Positions 1 through 7,982 of a DNA stretch of 64,000 nucleotides are shown in pieces. Source of the DNA: an uncultured Vicinamibacterales bacterium (GTDB lineage Bacteria > Acidobacteriota > Vicinamibacteria > Vicinamibacterales > UBA8438); assembly GCA_958295905.1 (NCBI GenBank), contig OY282382.1, positions 1,698,001 to 1,762,000 on the forward strand, in the 5' to 3' direction. Within the stretch, counting starts at the first letter, position 1, and each line of letters opens with the position of its first letter. The translations under genes and the position numbers were made by a program. The notes beneath the pieces are model-generated. The model was not told the DNA's origin. It saw only the letters and a program-made list of their open reading frames with translations, and searched no databases.

Positions 1-19
1 GTTCTACGACGCAGATTCC
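1..19. repeat. Right end of a truncated MITE copy (GGAGTCTGCGCCG family)
   Basis: The window opens inside a short terminal-inverted-repeat element. The bases GTTCTACGACGCAGATTCC match the right end of the complete copies at 36047-36159, 48704-48814 and 50016-50126, with two or three differences. It is followed by TA (20-21) inside CTAG, the same target context as elsewhere in the window. A ~55-base segment after it (22-75) is also found, inverted, beside the 36047 copy. Confidence 0.7.
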
Positions 20-594
20 TAGCCCGAAAATCGTCGCCTGCGGCTCCGAATTGCCGCCCAACCAACCCTCCAAGTCGCCCCCGATTCGAGGGGTCGCCAC
101 CGTCTTGCCGCCCGGCCGGCGCCGCGTGAGGCCCACGATTCCGCCCGTCCCCGGAGCCCCAGGACCCGCCCCGATTCGGCCTGTGCACGGCTGTGGCGGA
201 GCGTGGGATGGTCCTGCCCGGTCGACCCGGCTCCGCGCCGGGGTTTGTGTTACGCTATTAGCCGGGGATATGTGTACAATCACGGATCGTCAGCCGTAGC
301 CCCGTCTCGACCGGATCAGGTAACAGCCCGTGGTAAAACTCCGCGGCGCGCCGGAAGGAACTGGCCGGCGGTGGCGCGGAAACGGCTCGGATCGGCCGGA
401 TTTCGACCGCTGTACGAACATTCTTGGGCCGAGTACGGCCCCGGCCGGATGCAGCGCAACTTTCTGCCACGGACTGGTAAATGCTAGCGGCAACGTGGCC
501 TCCCGCCCACGCCGACCGCACTAGCAGAGCTGCCGCAGGCACGATCGGCGCGAGGCACCAGCACCCAAAACTCCACCACGGTAGCCGGATCAAG
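20..594. other. Gene-free region with dispersed repeats upstream of the methylase
   Basis: No convincing gene is seen. Positions 22-75 match, inverted, the stretch 35990-36046 next to another MITE copy. Positions 79-196 match 14006-14110, with shared blocks such as GTCGCCACCGTC and GAGCCCCAG. The remaining 200-594 is GC-rich and carries only short overlapping frames without family resemblance. The promoter of the restriction operon should lie here, but no clear -35/-10 pair stands out. Confidence 0.5.
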
Positions 595-1755
595 ATGGCG
601 ATGACAGCTGAGCTGCCGGAGTCGTCTGACGGATGGGTGCGGGACGGTGCAAAAGAGCTCCCTGTCGAACAGCAGACGCTGCGAACCCGCCCGGAACTCC
701 AGGCCCCAAGTGACACGCCCCGCGCAAGCGTCGTCGATCTGTTCTGCGGAGCGGGAGGCCTCTCGCACGGATTTCGGCTGGAAGGGTTCGAGATCGCCGC
801 AGGCATCGACATCGACGAACGATGTCGGCACGCCTTCGAGCACAACAACGAGGCACCGTTCCTGCGCCGTGACGTCGCGTCGCTCAATGGCGAAGCCGTC
901 AAGGAACTCTTCGTTCCCGGCCGTCTGTCCGTGCTCGTAGGCTGCGCGCCGTGCCAACCATTCTCCGTTTACAACCAGAAGAACCACGATCCGCGATGGC
1001 AGCTGTTGGAGCATTTCGCGCGGATCATCGCCGAGGCAGAGCCTTCCGTGGTGTCCATGGAGAACGTGCCCCGCCTAGTTCACTTTAGAGGCGGAGAGGT
1101 GTTCACCCGATTCCTGGCCGCGCTGAAGCGCTTGGGTTATCACATCGACTGGAGGATCGCCTTCGCCCCGGACTACGGCGTACCGCAGCGAAGAGCACGG
1201 CTCGTGCTGCTGGCGTCGCAACTAGGAAAAATCGCTGTCGAGCAGCCGACGTACGCACCCTCCGAGTACAGAACGGTCGCGGACACCATCGGCGACCTGC
1301 CGATGCTGGCCGCCGGAGACATCGACGAAAAGGACCCGTTGCACCGCAGCAGCCGGCTGTCTCCTCTCAACCTCGATCGCATCAGAGCCGCCAAGGCCGG
1401 AGGTAGTTGGCAGGACTGGGACGAAGAGTTGATCGCCACCTGCCACAGGATACCCACTGGCAGGGGCTACACGTCCGTGTACGGTCGGATGGAGTGGGAC
1501 GCGCCTTCACCGACGATTACGACTCAGTTCTTCGGCTTCGGCAACGGCCGGTTCGGACATCCCGAACAGGACCGCGGTCTCTCGTTGCGCGAAGGTGCCA
1601 TGCTCCAGTCTTTCCCACGTCGGTACTCGTTCGTGGAATCCGACGACGAGATCGAATTCAAGAAACTAGGGCGCATGATCGGCAACGCGGTCCCGGTTCT
1701 TCTAGCCCGCGCGATCGCCCGATCGGTGCAGTGCCACGCCGAGGAGCACGCGTGA
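595..1755 (+). CDS. DNA (cytosine-5) methyltransferase of a restriction-modification operon
   Basis: This 386-residue enzyme should transfer a methyl group from S-adenosylmethionine to C5 of cytosine in a target sequence, marking self DNA. The C5-methylase motifs are in order: motif I DLFCGAGGLS (48-57), motif IV PCQPFS (119-124, catalytic Cys120), motif VI ENVPR (156-160), motif VIII QRRAR (198-202), and a C-terminal motif X-like IGNAVP. The short spacing between motif VIII and X fits a Dcm/type II enzyme. The frame is open upstream to 481, but the start is placed at ATG 595 (or 601) because the upstream stretch does not resemble the family. Its stop overlaps the ATPase start at 1755 (TGATG), so the two are co-translated. 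The recognition sequence cannot be inferred. Confidence 0.93.
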   Translation: MAMTAELPESSDGWVRDGAKELPVEQQTLRTRPELQAPSDTPRASVVDLFCGAGGLSHGFRLEGFEIAAGIDIDERCRHAFEHNNEAPFLRRDVASLNGEAVKELFVPGRLSVLVGCAPCQPFSVYNQKNHDPRWQLLEHFARIIAEAEPSVVSMENVPRLVHFRGGEVFTRFLAALKRLGYHIDWRIAFAPDYGVPQRRARLVLLASQLGKIAVEQPTYAPSEYRTVADTIGDLPMLAAGDIDEKDPLHRSSRLSPLNLDRIRAAKAGGSWQDWDEELIATCHRIPTGRGYTSVYGRMEWDAPSPTITTQFFGFGNGRFGHPEQDRGLSLREGAMLQSFPRRYSFVESDDEIEFKKLGRMIGNAVPVLLARAIARSVQCHAEEHA

Positions 1756-3779
1756 TGGCTACGTCGCCCGAACTGCGCATGACGATCAGCCTCAACGTGC
1801 TGGAACACCTGGGAATAAACCTGTACAGCAACGTACCTGCAGTGCTGTCGGAGATCGTTGCCAACGCTTGGGACGCGGACGCGGACGCGGTTCACATCGA
1901 GTGGGACCGGAACTCGGGCCGGATCACGATTCAGGACGACGGAATCGGGATGACGCCCGACGACATCAACGATCGCTTCCTGAACGTGGGCTACTGCCGT
2001 CGCGACGATCAACCCGGACGGACGGCCAAGGGGCGGATTCCGATGGGCCGGAAAGGCATCGGCAAGCTGTCTTCGTTCTCGATCGCCGAGACCATCGACG
2101 TCGAGACGGTGAAGGACGGCCGGAGGAGCGCCTTCCGAATGCAAGTGGAGAAAATACGGGACGCAGTCAAAGGCAAAGAGGGCAACGGCACCTACAAACC
2201 CGAAATCCTACCCACCGACGGAAGCTCGTTCACGACCGGAACCAGGATCAAACTCGACGACATCCGGCGACGGCAGACGATCAGAACCCCACAGGCGCTC
2301 CGAAAGAGAATCGCGCGGCGGTTCTCGATCATCGGGCCGAAGCACGGCTTCGCCGTGTTCATAGACGGCAAGAAAGTGGTTCCTTCCGACAGGGACTACT
2401 ACGACAAGATCCAGTACATCTGGACGTACGGCGACCAGCAGGAAACCCTGGATCTGTGCGAGGGACTCCGGGAAGAAAACGTGGATCGCCGCGATGATGC
2501 CATACGGGAAAGCCGGTTGACGATCGATGGCTGGCTGGCGACCGTGACGGAGGTGCGACACCTGAAGGACGAAGACGGAGACAACCTGAACCGCATAGCG
2601 ATATTCGTGCGGGGAAAGATGGCGCAGGAGGACATGCTGACCGATTTCTCCGAGCGCGGAATCTACGCGAGCTATCTCATCGGAGAATTGCGAGTAGACG
2701 ATCTAGACAGATACGACGGGCCGGGAACCGAGCGCGACGACGATGCCGCGACGAGCAGCCGGCAACGCATCGTCGAAGATGACGACCGCTACCGGAAACT
2801 GCGCGGAGTAATCGCTGGCGAGATGAAGCACATCCAGAACCGCTGGGAAGTGCTCCGAAGAAAGGAGGGTACCCGCAAGGCGCTACAAATACCGGAAGTG
2901 AAGGCATGGATCGAGGAGTTGAAGGCCCCGATACGCAAGAAAGCGGAGCGGTGGCTGGGCAAGCTCAACCGAATCCGAATCGACGACGACGGCGGCGAGC
3001 AACGGCAGATGATGAAGCACGCAGTGCTGGCCTTCGAGGTGTATCGCATCAACGAGAACCTGGAGAAGCTGGAAGGGATCGGCGACGACAACGTGCAGGC
3101 CGCACTCGACATCTTCGGCGAGCTGGACGACCTCGAGTCCAATCTCTACGGGCAGATCGTCAAGGAGAGGATCGAGGTCATCCGCACGTTGCAGGACAAA
3201 ATTGACGAGAACGCACGCGAGAAGGTCATACAGCAATATCTGTTCGATCACCTCTGGCTGCTCGACCCGTCATGGGAGCGGGCGGAGGGAAGCGAAGTCA
3301 TGGAGACACGCGTGCGCAAGATCTTCGGCGACGTTGACGCGGAGTTGAGTGAAGAAGAATTGAAGGGGCGTCTCGATATCGCGTACCGAAAAACGGCCGG
3401 CAAACACGTGATCATAGAACTCAAGAGACCGCAAACACGAATAGGAATACTCGATATCGTCCCGCGCCAGATAGAGAAGTACTACACCGGCATGCGCAAG
3501 ATGCTCGACCAACAGAATCTGCAAGATCCGATTGAAATCGTACTGCTTCTTGGCACGGAACCCCGCGAGTGGAACGACGAGACACGAAAGACACCGGCGC
3601 TCGGAACGCTGAGGCAGTATCACGCACGAATCGTATTTTACGATCAACTGCTTAACGACGCCTACGAGGCATACAGGAAGTACCTGGACCGGCGTCTGCT
3701 CGTGGATCGTCTGGCTAAAGTCATGCAGGCGATAGACGACTATGCCCCAGACGACTATGCCCCAGAAGACGGAAACTGA
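1755..3779 (+). CDS. MORC/MutL-like GHKL ATPase with C-terminal PD-(D/E)XK-like domain
   Basis: The 674-residue protein begins with a GHKL (Hsp90/MutL-type) ATP-binding domain: motif N EIVANAWDADA (33-43), motif G1 DDGIGM (61-66) and the lid GRKGIGKLS (98-106). A charged, probably coiled middle follows. Residues 539-557 have D541...E555-x-K557 in strand-like context (RLDIAY, VIIELKRP), the layout of a PD-(D/E)XK nuclease core. GHKL ATPases next to C5-methylases and Vsr-like nucleases are a known prokaryotic R-M arrangement related to eukaryotic MORC proteins. By inference this is the ATP-driven restriction component. It starts at the methylase stop (TGATG) and its last 38 bases overlap vsr. 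A short in-frame repeat (DDYAP twice) lies near the end. Confidence 0.88.
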   Translation: MATSPELRMTISLNVLEHLGINLYSNVPAVLSEIVANAWDADADAVHIEWDRNSGRITIQDDGIGMTPDDINDRFLNVGYCRRDDQPGRTAKGRIPMGRKGIGKLSSFSIAETIDVETVKDGRRSAFRMQVEKIRDAVKGKEGNGTYKPEILPTDGSSFTTGTRIKLDDIRRRQTIRTPQALRKRIARRFSIIGPKHGFAVFIDGKKVVPSDRDYYDKIQYIWTYGDQQETLDLCEGLREENVDRRDDAIRESRLTIDGWLATVTEVRHLKDEDGDNLNRIAIFVRGKMAQEDMLTDFSERGIYASYLIGELRVDDLDRYDGPGTERDDDAATSSRQRIVEDDDRYRKLRGVIAGEMKHIQNRWEVLRRKEGTRKALQIPEVKAWIEELKAPIRKKAERWLGKLNRIRIDDDGGEQRQMMKHAVLAFEVYRINENLEKLEGIGDDNVQAALDIFGELDDLESNLYGQIVKERIEVIRTLQDKIDENAREKVIQQYLFDHLWLLDPSWERAEGSEVMETRVRKIFGDVDAELSEEELKGRLDIAYRKTAGKHVIIELKRPQTRIGILDIVPRQIEKYYTGMRKMLDQQNLQDPIEIVLLLGTEPREWNDETRKTPALGTLRQYHARIVFYDQLLNDAYEAYRKYLDRRLLVDRLAKVMQAIDDYAPDDYAPEDGN

Positions 3780-3994
3780 GCCGGAACCGTCCGCGGAACG
3801 CCGTGCGCTCATGACGCGCATCCGTCAACGGGACACGGTGCCCGAGATGATCGTCCGCCGATTGCTGTACAAACTGGGCTATCGGTATCGCGTGCATAGA
3901 AGAGACCTGCCCGGAACACCGGACATCTGTTTCCCGGCCGCAAGCTCCCAGCGTCGTCCATGGCGTGCCCAGCATCCGGATGGCGAGAATTTGA
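3742..3994 (+). pseudogene. vsr: Vsr-like very-short-patch endonuclease, frameshifted and truncated
   Basis: The frame from ATG 3742 reads as a Vsr N-terminus: an arginine-rich helix, then residues 37-61 ending in RRDLPGTPDICFP, whose Asp61 matches the catalytic Asp of Vsr. After about 3935 the family sequence is lost in this frame. Pieces continue in the other two frames (PGRKL, then VVHG near 3957, resembling the FVHGCFWH core), so at least two small indels are present. A stop follows at about 3994, and the rest of the domain (His and zinc ligands) is missing. It overlaps the ATPase end by 38 bases. The remnant of a type I R-M gene begins only ~25 bases further on, on the other strand, so a deletion probably removed the vsr 3' end. 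Confidence 0.75.
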
Positions 3995-4019
3995 GGCGGA
4001 ACGGTTGTCCGAGCGGGCG

Positions 4020-5600
4020 TCAATAGTGCTGCCGGATGTAGCCGTAGGCCCGGTCGAACAGCTCCTGGTCCTGGTGCAGGCGGTACTTGAACAACGTCTT
4101 GCGGAGCGCCTTCTTTACCTCCCGCTCGCCGGCGTGGGTCGTTTGCCAGCCCTCGAAGCGGACGTGCCGGACGATCTCGTCGACGTCGTTGACGATCCGC
4201 TCGACCATGACGGGCGTACGGTCGTTGCGGGCCTCCTCGAACAGTTCCGTCAGGGCGGCCTTGCCGCGCTCCTCGGAGGTCGCCGGCTCGGTGGTCCGCT
4301 CCGCCTCGACCACGTCGCGGGCCAGATCGAGCAATGACTTCAGGAACTCGATACTGACCAGCAGCCCTTGCTCATGCTTCTGCCGCAGCGCTTCGAGCCG
4401 CTCGCCGAGCGCGCGAAAGCGCGGGTCGCGCAGGTGTTTGCGCAGGCGGTCGGCGACCTTGATCTCGATCTCCTTCGACTTCCTGCCGGGGTCGGGCGCG
4501 CCGAGCACGGCGTCCAGAACGTCGGCGTCGAGCACCAGCGTCTCCAGATCGTCGCGGACCGCGTCGACGTGGACGTGCCGGTGGATGAGGTCCACGGTCT
4601 TGGCGCCGAGGGTGTGCCAGAGGAGCTTGCCCGTGCCGGTCGAGGGCTTCACCGATTCATAGACTCGGCTCAACCAGCGGTAGTCGCTCTCGTGCGGCTC
4701 GAGGCTCGCGTCGGGGGAGATTGCCTCCCAGAGGCGCGCGAGGTAGCTGTAGTCGGCGGCGAAGCGGTTGCGCGCCGCATTGTCGGGGAGGCGTTCCTGG
4801 GCCGCAATCAACCCCTCGTAGCCGGTGACGGCGCGGTCCACGCCGGGGAACCACGCCAGGCCCTTCTGCACCGCCGCCGGGAGCGCCGCGGCCAGCTCGT
4901 TGATGTTCGTGACGACGCGGGTGATGCCCTCCTCGTCGAACTGGATCGCCTGGGCCACGTCGTCGAAGATCCCCAGGTAGTCGACGATCAGCCCATGCGT
5001 CTTGGCCTCGCCGTAGGGCCGGTTCGTGCGGCAGATCGCCTGCAGCAGCGTGTGGTCACGCAGCGGCTTGTCCAGGTACATCGCCTGCAGGATGGGCGCA
5101 TCGAAGCCGGTCAGCAGCTTCGACGTGACGATCAGCAACTTCAGCGGGTCGTTCGCATCGCGGAAGCGGTCGAGCAGCCGCTCCTCGGCGTCCCGGTCCC
5201 GGCGGTAGGCGGCGTAGTCGTCTTCGCCGCTGTTCACCGTCATGACGATGTCGGACATCTCCGCGGGCAGCACCTTGTCGAGCGCCTGCTTGTGCAGCAC
5301 GCAGCTCTCGCGGTCGTAGACCACCACCTGCGCGCCGAAGCCGTTGGGCGCCACCTTCTCCTGGAAGTGCCGGGCGACGTCCGCGCAGATCCGCTCGATC
5401 CGTGCCGGCGTCTTCAGCAGCACCGCCGTGCGGGCCGCGGTCTTCGAGAGTTGCTCCCGATCCAGATCGCCCAGGCCGCCGGTCAGCGTCTGGTACTCGG
5501 CGTCGATGGCGTCCCGGTCGATGTGCAGCTCGGGCAACCGCGGCTCGAAATGCAGCGGCTTCGTCGCGCCGTCGCGGACCGACTCCTCGAAGCCGTAGCG
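4020..5600 (-). pseudogene. hsdR: C-terminal part of type I restriction subunit HsdR
   Basis: About 527 residues match the C-terminal half of the type I restriction ATPase/translocase HsdR. Visible signatures are the end of the motor domain (DGATKPLHFEPRLPELHID), helicase motifs V-VI (LLTGFDAP and QAICRTNRPYG), and a helical C-terminal region ending in YGYIRQHY. The N-terminal nuclease and the Walker A/B half of the motor are absent. At about 5597-5603 the sequence switches abruptly, and out of frame, to the beginning of HsdM. The product cannot be functional as a restriction subunit. It points head-on at the broken vsr. Confidence 0.88.
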
Positions 5601-5712
5601 GGAGGATGTAGCCCTTCCAGTCGGTCCGGTCGACGGCGCTGCCGCGCAGAATCCCGGCACACCGCCAAAGCTCGGACTTCAGGTCCTTCAGGGTCAGCTC
5701 GTTCGCCGGCAT
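5598..5712 (-). pseudogene. hsdM: N-terminal remnant of type I methylase subunit HsdM
   Basis: From ATG 5712 about 37 residues match the start of HsdM (NELTLKDLKSELW, then AGILRGS and KGYILPL). Immediately after this the sequence continues as mid-HsdR in another frame. One deletion therefore removed most of hsdM, any hsdS and the first half of hsdR, leaving a hsdM'-'hsdR scar. The start codon and the N-terminal helix are intact. Confidence 0.85.
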
Positions 5713-6065
5713 GGGCCGGCGGATATCCTAGTCGTTCTCTCGATCTGCATCCACGTACCGACACGGCCCCGTCGAAGAGATCCCGGTTGTGCAGGGTGAT
5801 CGGCTGGATCCAAGCAGTCCGCGGAGGGTGTTCATTGGTCCGGGCAAGTCCGATTCACAACGGGGATGCAGCGCGGGAAACGGCCCGTCCAGAATGGCGC
5901 AAGAGACATATTATCAATATGTTGCGGGCTATTCGCGTCGGAAGCCCGACTGTCGAGAGCCGACGCACCCCGGTCTGGGGTTCCGGTCCGCCCAACGTCT
6001 CGACCATCCTGCTGGCCATCACCGAACGAACCGTTCGACCCAAGCCGAGTGCTGGCGGAGTGCGG
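5713..6065. other. Gene-free region with an AT-rich dyad
   Basis: No gene can be supported. At 5907-5921 there is a 15-base dyad (CATATT, 3-base centre, AATATG) that stands out in GC-rich DNA and could be an operator. It is far from an obvious promoter. On the minus strand, downstream of the RHH gene, no toxin-like frame is visible. Confidence 0.4.
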
Positions 6066-6302
6066 TTACCGCCCGTGCTCGCTCGGAATCCTGCCCGCTC
6101 GCCCTACCGCTCGCCGTCTGGTAGCATCCGCCGCTCCCGCTTTGATGCGTTGGCGGAGCATGTCCTGAAACGCAGCGTCGCGCTTGCGTTCCTCAATATG
6201 CTCGGCGATTGCCGAGCGGATCACGTGCGAAACCGGCTGACCGTCGACGGCCGCGATCGTGTCCAGCTCCATTGACTGGTCGGAAGACAGACGAATCGTC
6301 AT
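6066..6302 (-). CDS. Ribbon-helix-helix (CopG/Arc-type) DNA-binding protein
   Basis: A 78-residue protein starting MTIRLSSDQ, followed by a helix and the turn DGQPVSHVIRSAIAEHIEE, the pattern of a ribbon-helix-helix antitoxin or repressor: a beta-strand for DNA contact, then two helices. ATG 6302 is chosen because upstream residues of the open frame have no RHH character. The C-terminal tail is arginine-rich and may be disordered. No toxin partner is visible on either side, so it is either an orphan antitoxin left in the decaying defence island or a stand-alone repressor. Confidence 0.7.
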   Translation of the reverse strand: MTIRLSSDQSMELDTIAAVDGQPVSHVIRSAIAEHIEERKRDAAFQDMLRQRIKAGAADATRRRAVGRAGRIPSEHGR

Positions 6303-6642
6303 GGCTTTGAACGCACCGACTTCCGTGCGCCGCGTGGCCAGTGGCGTCGTCCGAATGGGAGGCTGAAGGCCCGGGAGTGCCGGGAGTTCCTGGAGCGGCT
6401 CGAGGCGCAGCGCGCGACGACCGTCGCCCGGGCGGGCGTCTCCGAAACAGTCCACCAATGTGGTGGATTGTCCACGGATCAGGTCAACGCCACGGCGCAG
6501 CCGTCAGCGCGTGCGTGCTTCCGCGAACACAACCCAACTTTGGATGCTCCCGCGGGGCTGGCGCGAGGTTTGCTTCTCTGTATTGGAGACTGCCGCATCC
6601 CCATGATTCAGAGAATGCGTCCATGCGGCTACGGAGGAAGGC
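6303..6642. other. Non-coding gap between RHH gene and outer-membrane gene
   Basis: No supported gene. A purine-rich ribosome-binding site (GGAGGAAG) ends just before the ATG at 6643. Short frames across 6341-6480 look like degenerate coding sequence (KARECREFLERLEAQ on the plus strand) but match no family I recognise. Confidence 0.4.
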
Positions 6643-7419
6643 ATGCGACGAAGACGAGCTGTCAGTTGCGGAGCCATCGCCGTCGCGTGTGGGTTGTGGC
6701 TCGCAGGCGCAACTGCCGCTGCGCAGACGGCGTCCGCCGCCCCCTCGGCGCCGCCGCCCAGACAGCTTCCTCCGCCGGAACCACTCGTGGTCGAGGTCCC
6801 GGCGCAACTGCGCTTCCAGGCCAGCCCGAAGTTCCTGGCCGGGGTTCCGGTCGGACCGTTCGGGAAGAAGGTCGGCGTGAGCCCGGGGGTGGCCGTCGAC
6901 TTCACGGCCCGCGTAGGCCGGACTCCCGTCTCCGTGGGTGCGGCTTTCGACTATCTGCTCTACGGCAGGGAGATCCGCCGCTTCGCGCTGTTTCCGGCCA
7001 TCCCCGAGGTGTTCAGCAACGTCAGCACCACCAACAACTTCATTCGGACTCATGCGCTCGTGCGGTTCCAGTCTCCCGCCGGCCGGGTGCGACCGTACGC
7101 CGACGTCCTCCTCGGGTTCAGCTACGTGTACACGCGAACGTCTGTCGACCTGGGCTATGAGAGTGGCGGTGCGGCGACCACGCATCTGGGCGCGTTCGCG
7201 CCGAGCTTCGGTGCGGGAGGCGGCGTGACGATCGGGTTCTGGTCGGGGCGCGCCGCCCGCCTGGGTCTCGACATCGGGCTCCGATATCTCACGGGCGGCA
7301 AGGTCGACTACCTGACGCGGGGAGAACTTCAACGCGATGAGACCGGGGTGACATTCGAGCCGACGCGGTCACCGGCCGCGTTGTTCGGCGTGCAGACGGG
7401 CATCACCGCTGACTTCTGA
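6643..7419 (+). CDS. Predicted outer-membrane beta-barrel protein
   Basis: 258 residues with an arginine-rich start, a hydrophobic signal segment (about 9-27, ending AAAQ) and a proline-rich linker (PSAPPPRQLPPPEPLV). Alternating short strands follow, with glycine turns and a C-terminal phenylalanine (TADF*), the usual mark of an outer-membrane barrel inserted by BamA. The central part (VGRTPVSVGAAFDYLLYG, VRFQSPAGRVRPYADVLLGFSYVY) resembles OmpA/OmpW-like barrels of about eight strands. A strong GGAGG stands before ATG 6643. It is monocistronic, and its substrate or function is not evident. Confidence 0.7.
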   Translation: MRRRRAVSCGAIAVACGLWLAGATAAAQTASAAPSAPPPRQLPPPEPLVVEVPAQLRFQASPKFLAGVPVGPFGKKVGVSPGVAVDFTARVGRTPVSVGAAFDYLLYGREIRRFALFPAIPEVFSNVSTTNNFIRTHALVRFQSPAGRVRPYADVLLGFSYVYTRTSVDLGYESGGAATTHLGAFAPSFGAGGGVTIGFWSGRAARLGLDIGLRYLTGGKVDYLTRGELQRDETGVTFEPTRSPAALFGVQTGITADF

Positions 7420-7514
7420 GCCCGTGCCGGCCTGAAGATCCGCGCGGACTGTTGAGCGCGTTGACGGGGATCGCGGCGCACGCCTTCCCTGCCCGCCGGG
7501 CGGGCGGGCGGCCG

Positions 7515-7982
7515 TCACGAGTTCCCGAGCGCCCCGGTCAGCGGATCCCCGCAGATCAGTTGCCGAACTATCTCCGGGTGCTTGCGGAATCGGACACTCG
7601 CGCGCCTCAGCTCGAACTGCTTGTTGCGTCGCATGTTCCTGGACACCAGGACGGGCCGGAAGCGCACGGCGGGATGTCGGGGAGGCAACTTGTCGTCGGC
7701 GGCGTCGGCGCCCGCCTGAAGCTGTTTGGTGACTTTGGCGATGTTCGGGGCGCCGTGCTCCTTGATCTCGATCGGCATGACCAGGTCGGGTTCTCCGAAG
7801 AACAGGAAGTCGCATTTGGTTTGAGCGGGCCCCAATGGGGACCCGGTTTCGTCGAGGTCGATGATGACGCGTGGATGCGGGGCGTCTGCCAGCGACACGC
7901 CGCATCCGCCCTTGTTGATGCCGTCGACCACACAGGAGAGAGCATCGATTCCGGCACGAACCGCGTCGGCGAAACCGTTCAT
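7515..7982 (-). CDS. Small putative PD-(D/E)XK nuclease paired with AAA ATPase
   Basis: 155 residues, start overlapping the stop of the upstream ATPase (ATGA at 7979-7982), so the two are translationally coupled. The middle shows D58 (KCDFLFFGEPD), then E72-I-K74 (MPIEIKEHG) and a following helix with KVTKQLQ (Gln88). This spacing is that of a PD-(D/E)XK nuclease core with the trailing helix of RecB-like enzymes. The basic C-terminal part (RNMRRNKQFELRRASVRFRK) could bind nucleic acid. I do not recognise a named family. The pairing suggests an effector controlled by the ATPase, as in two-gene anti-phage modules. The nuclease assignment is inference from motif spacing only. Confidence 0.6.
   Translation of the reverse strand: MNGFADAVRAGIDALSCVVDGINKGGCGVSLADAPHPRVIIDLDETGSPLGPAQTKCDFLFFGEPDLVMPIEIKEHGAPNIAKVTKQLQAGADAADDKLPPRHPAVRFRPVLVSRNMRRNKQFELRRASVRFRKHPEIVRQLICGDPLTGALGNS

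Noticed and set aside
4368-6275. Long 635-codon open frame on the plus strand
   Set aside because: It lies opposite the HsdR remnant and reads as simple Val/Arg/Gln/Leu-rich sequence without a family, a codon shadow of GC-rich DNA.
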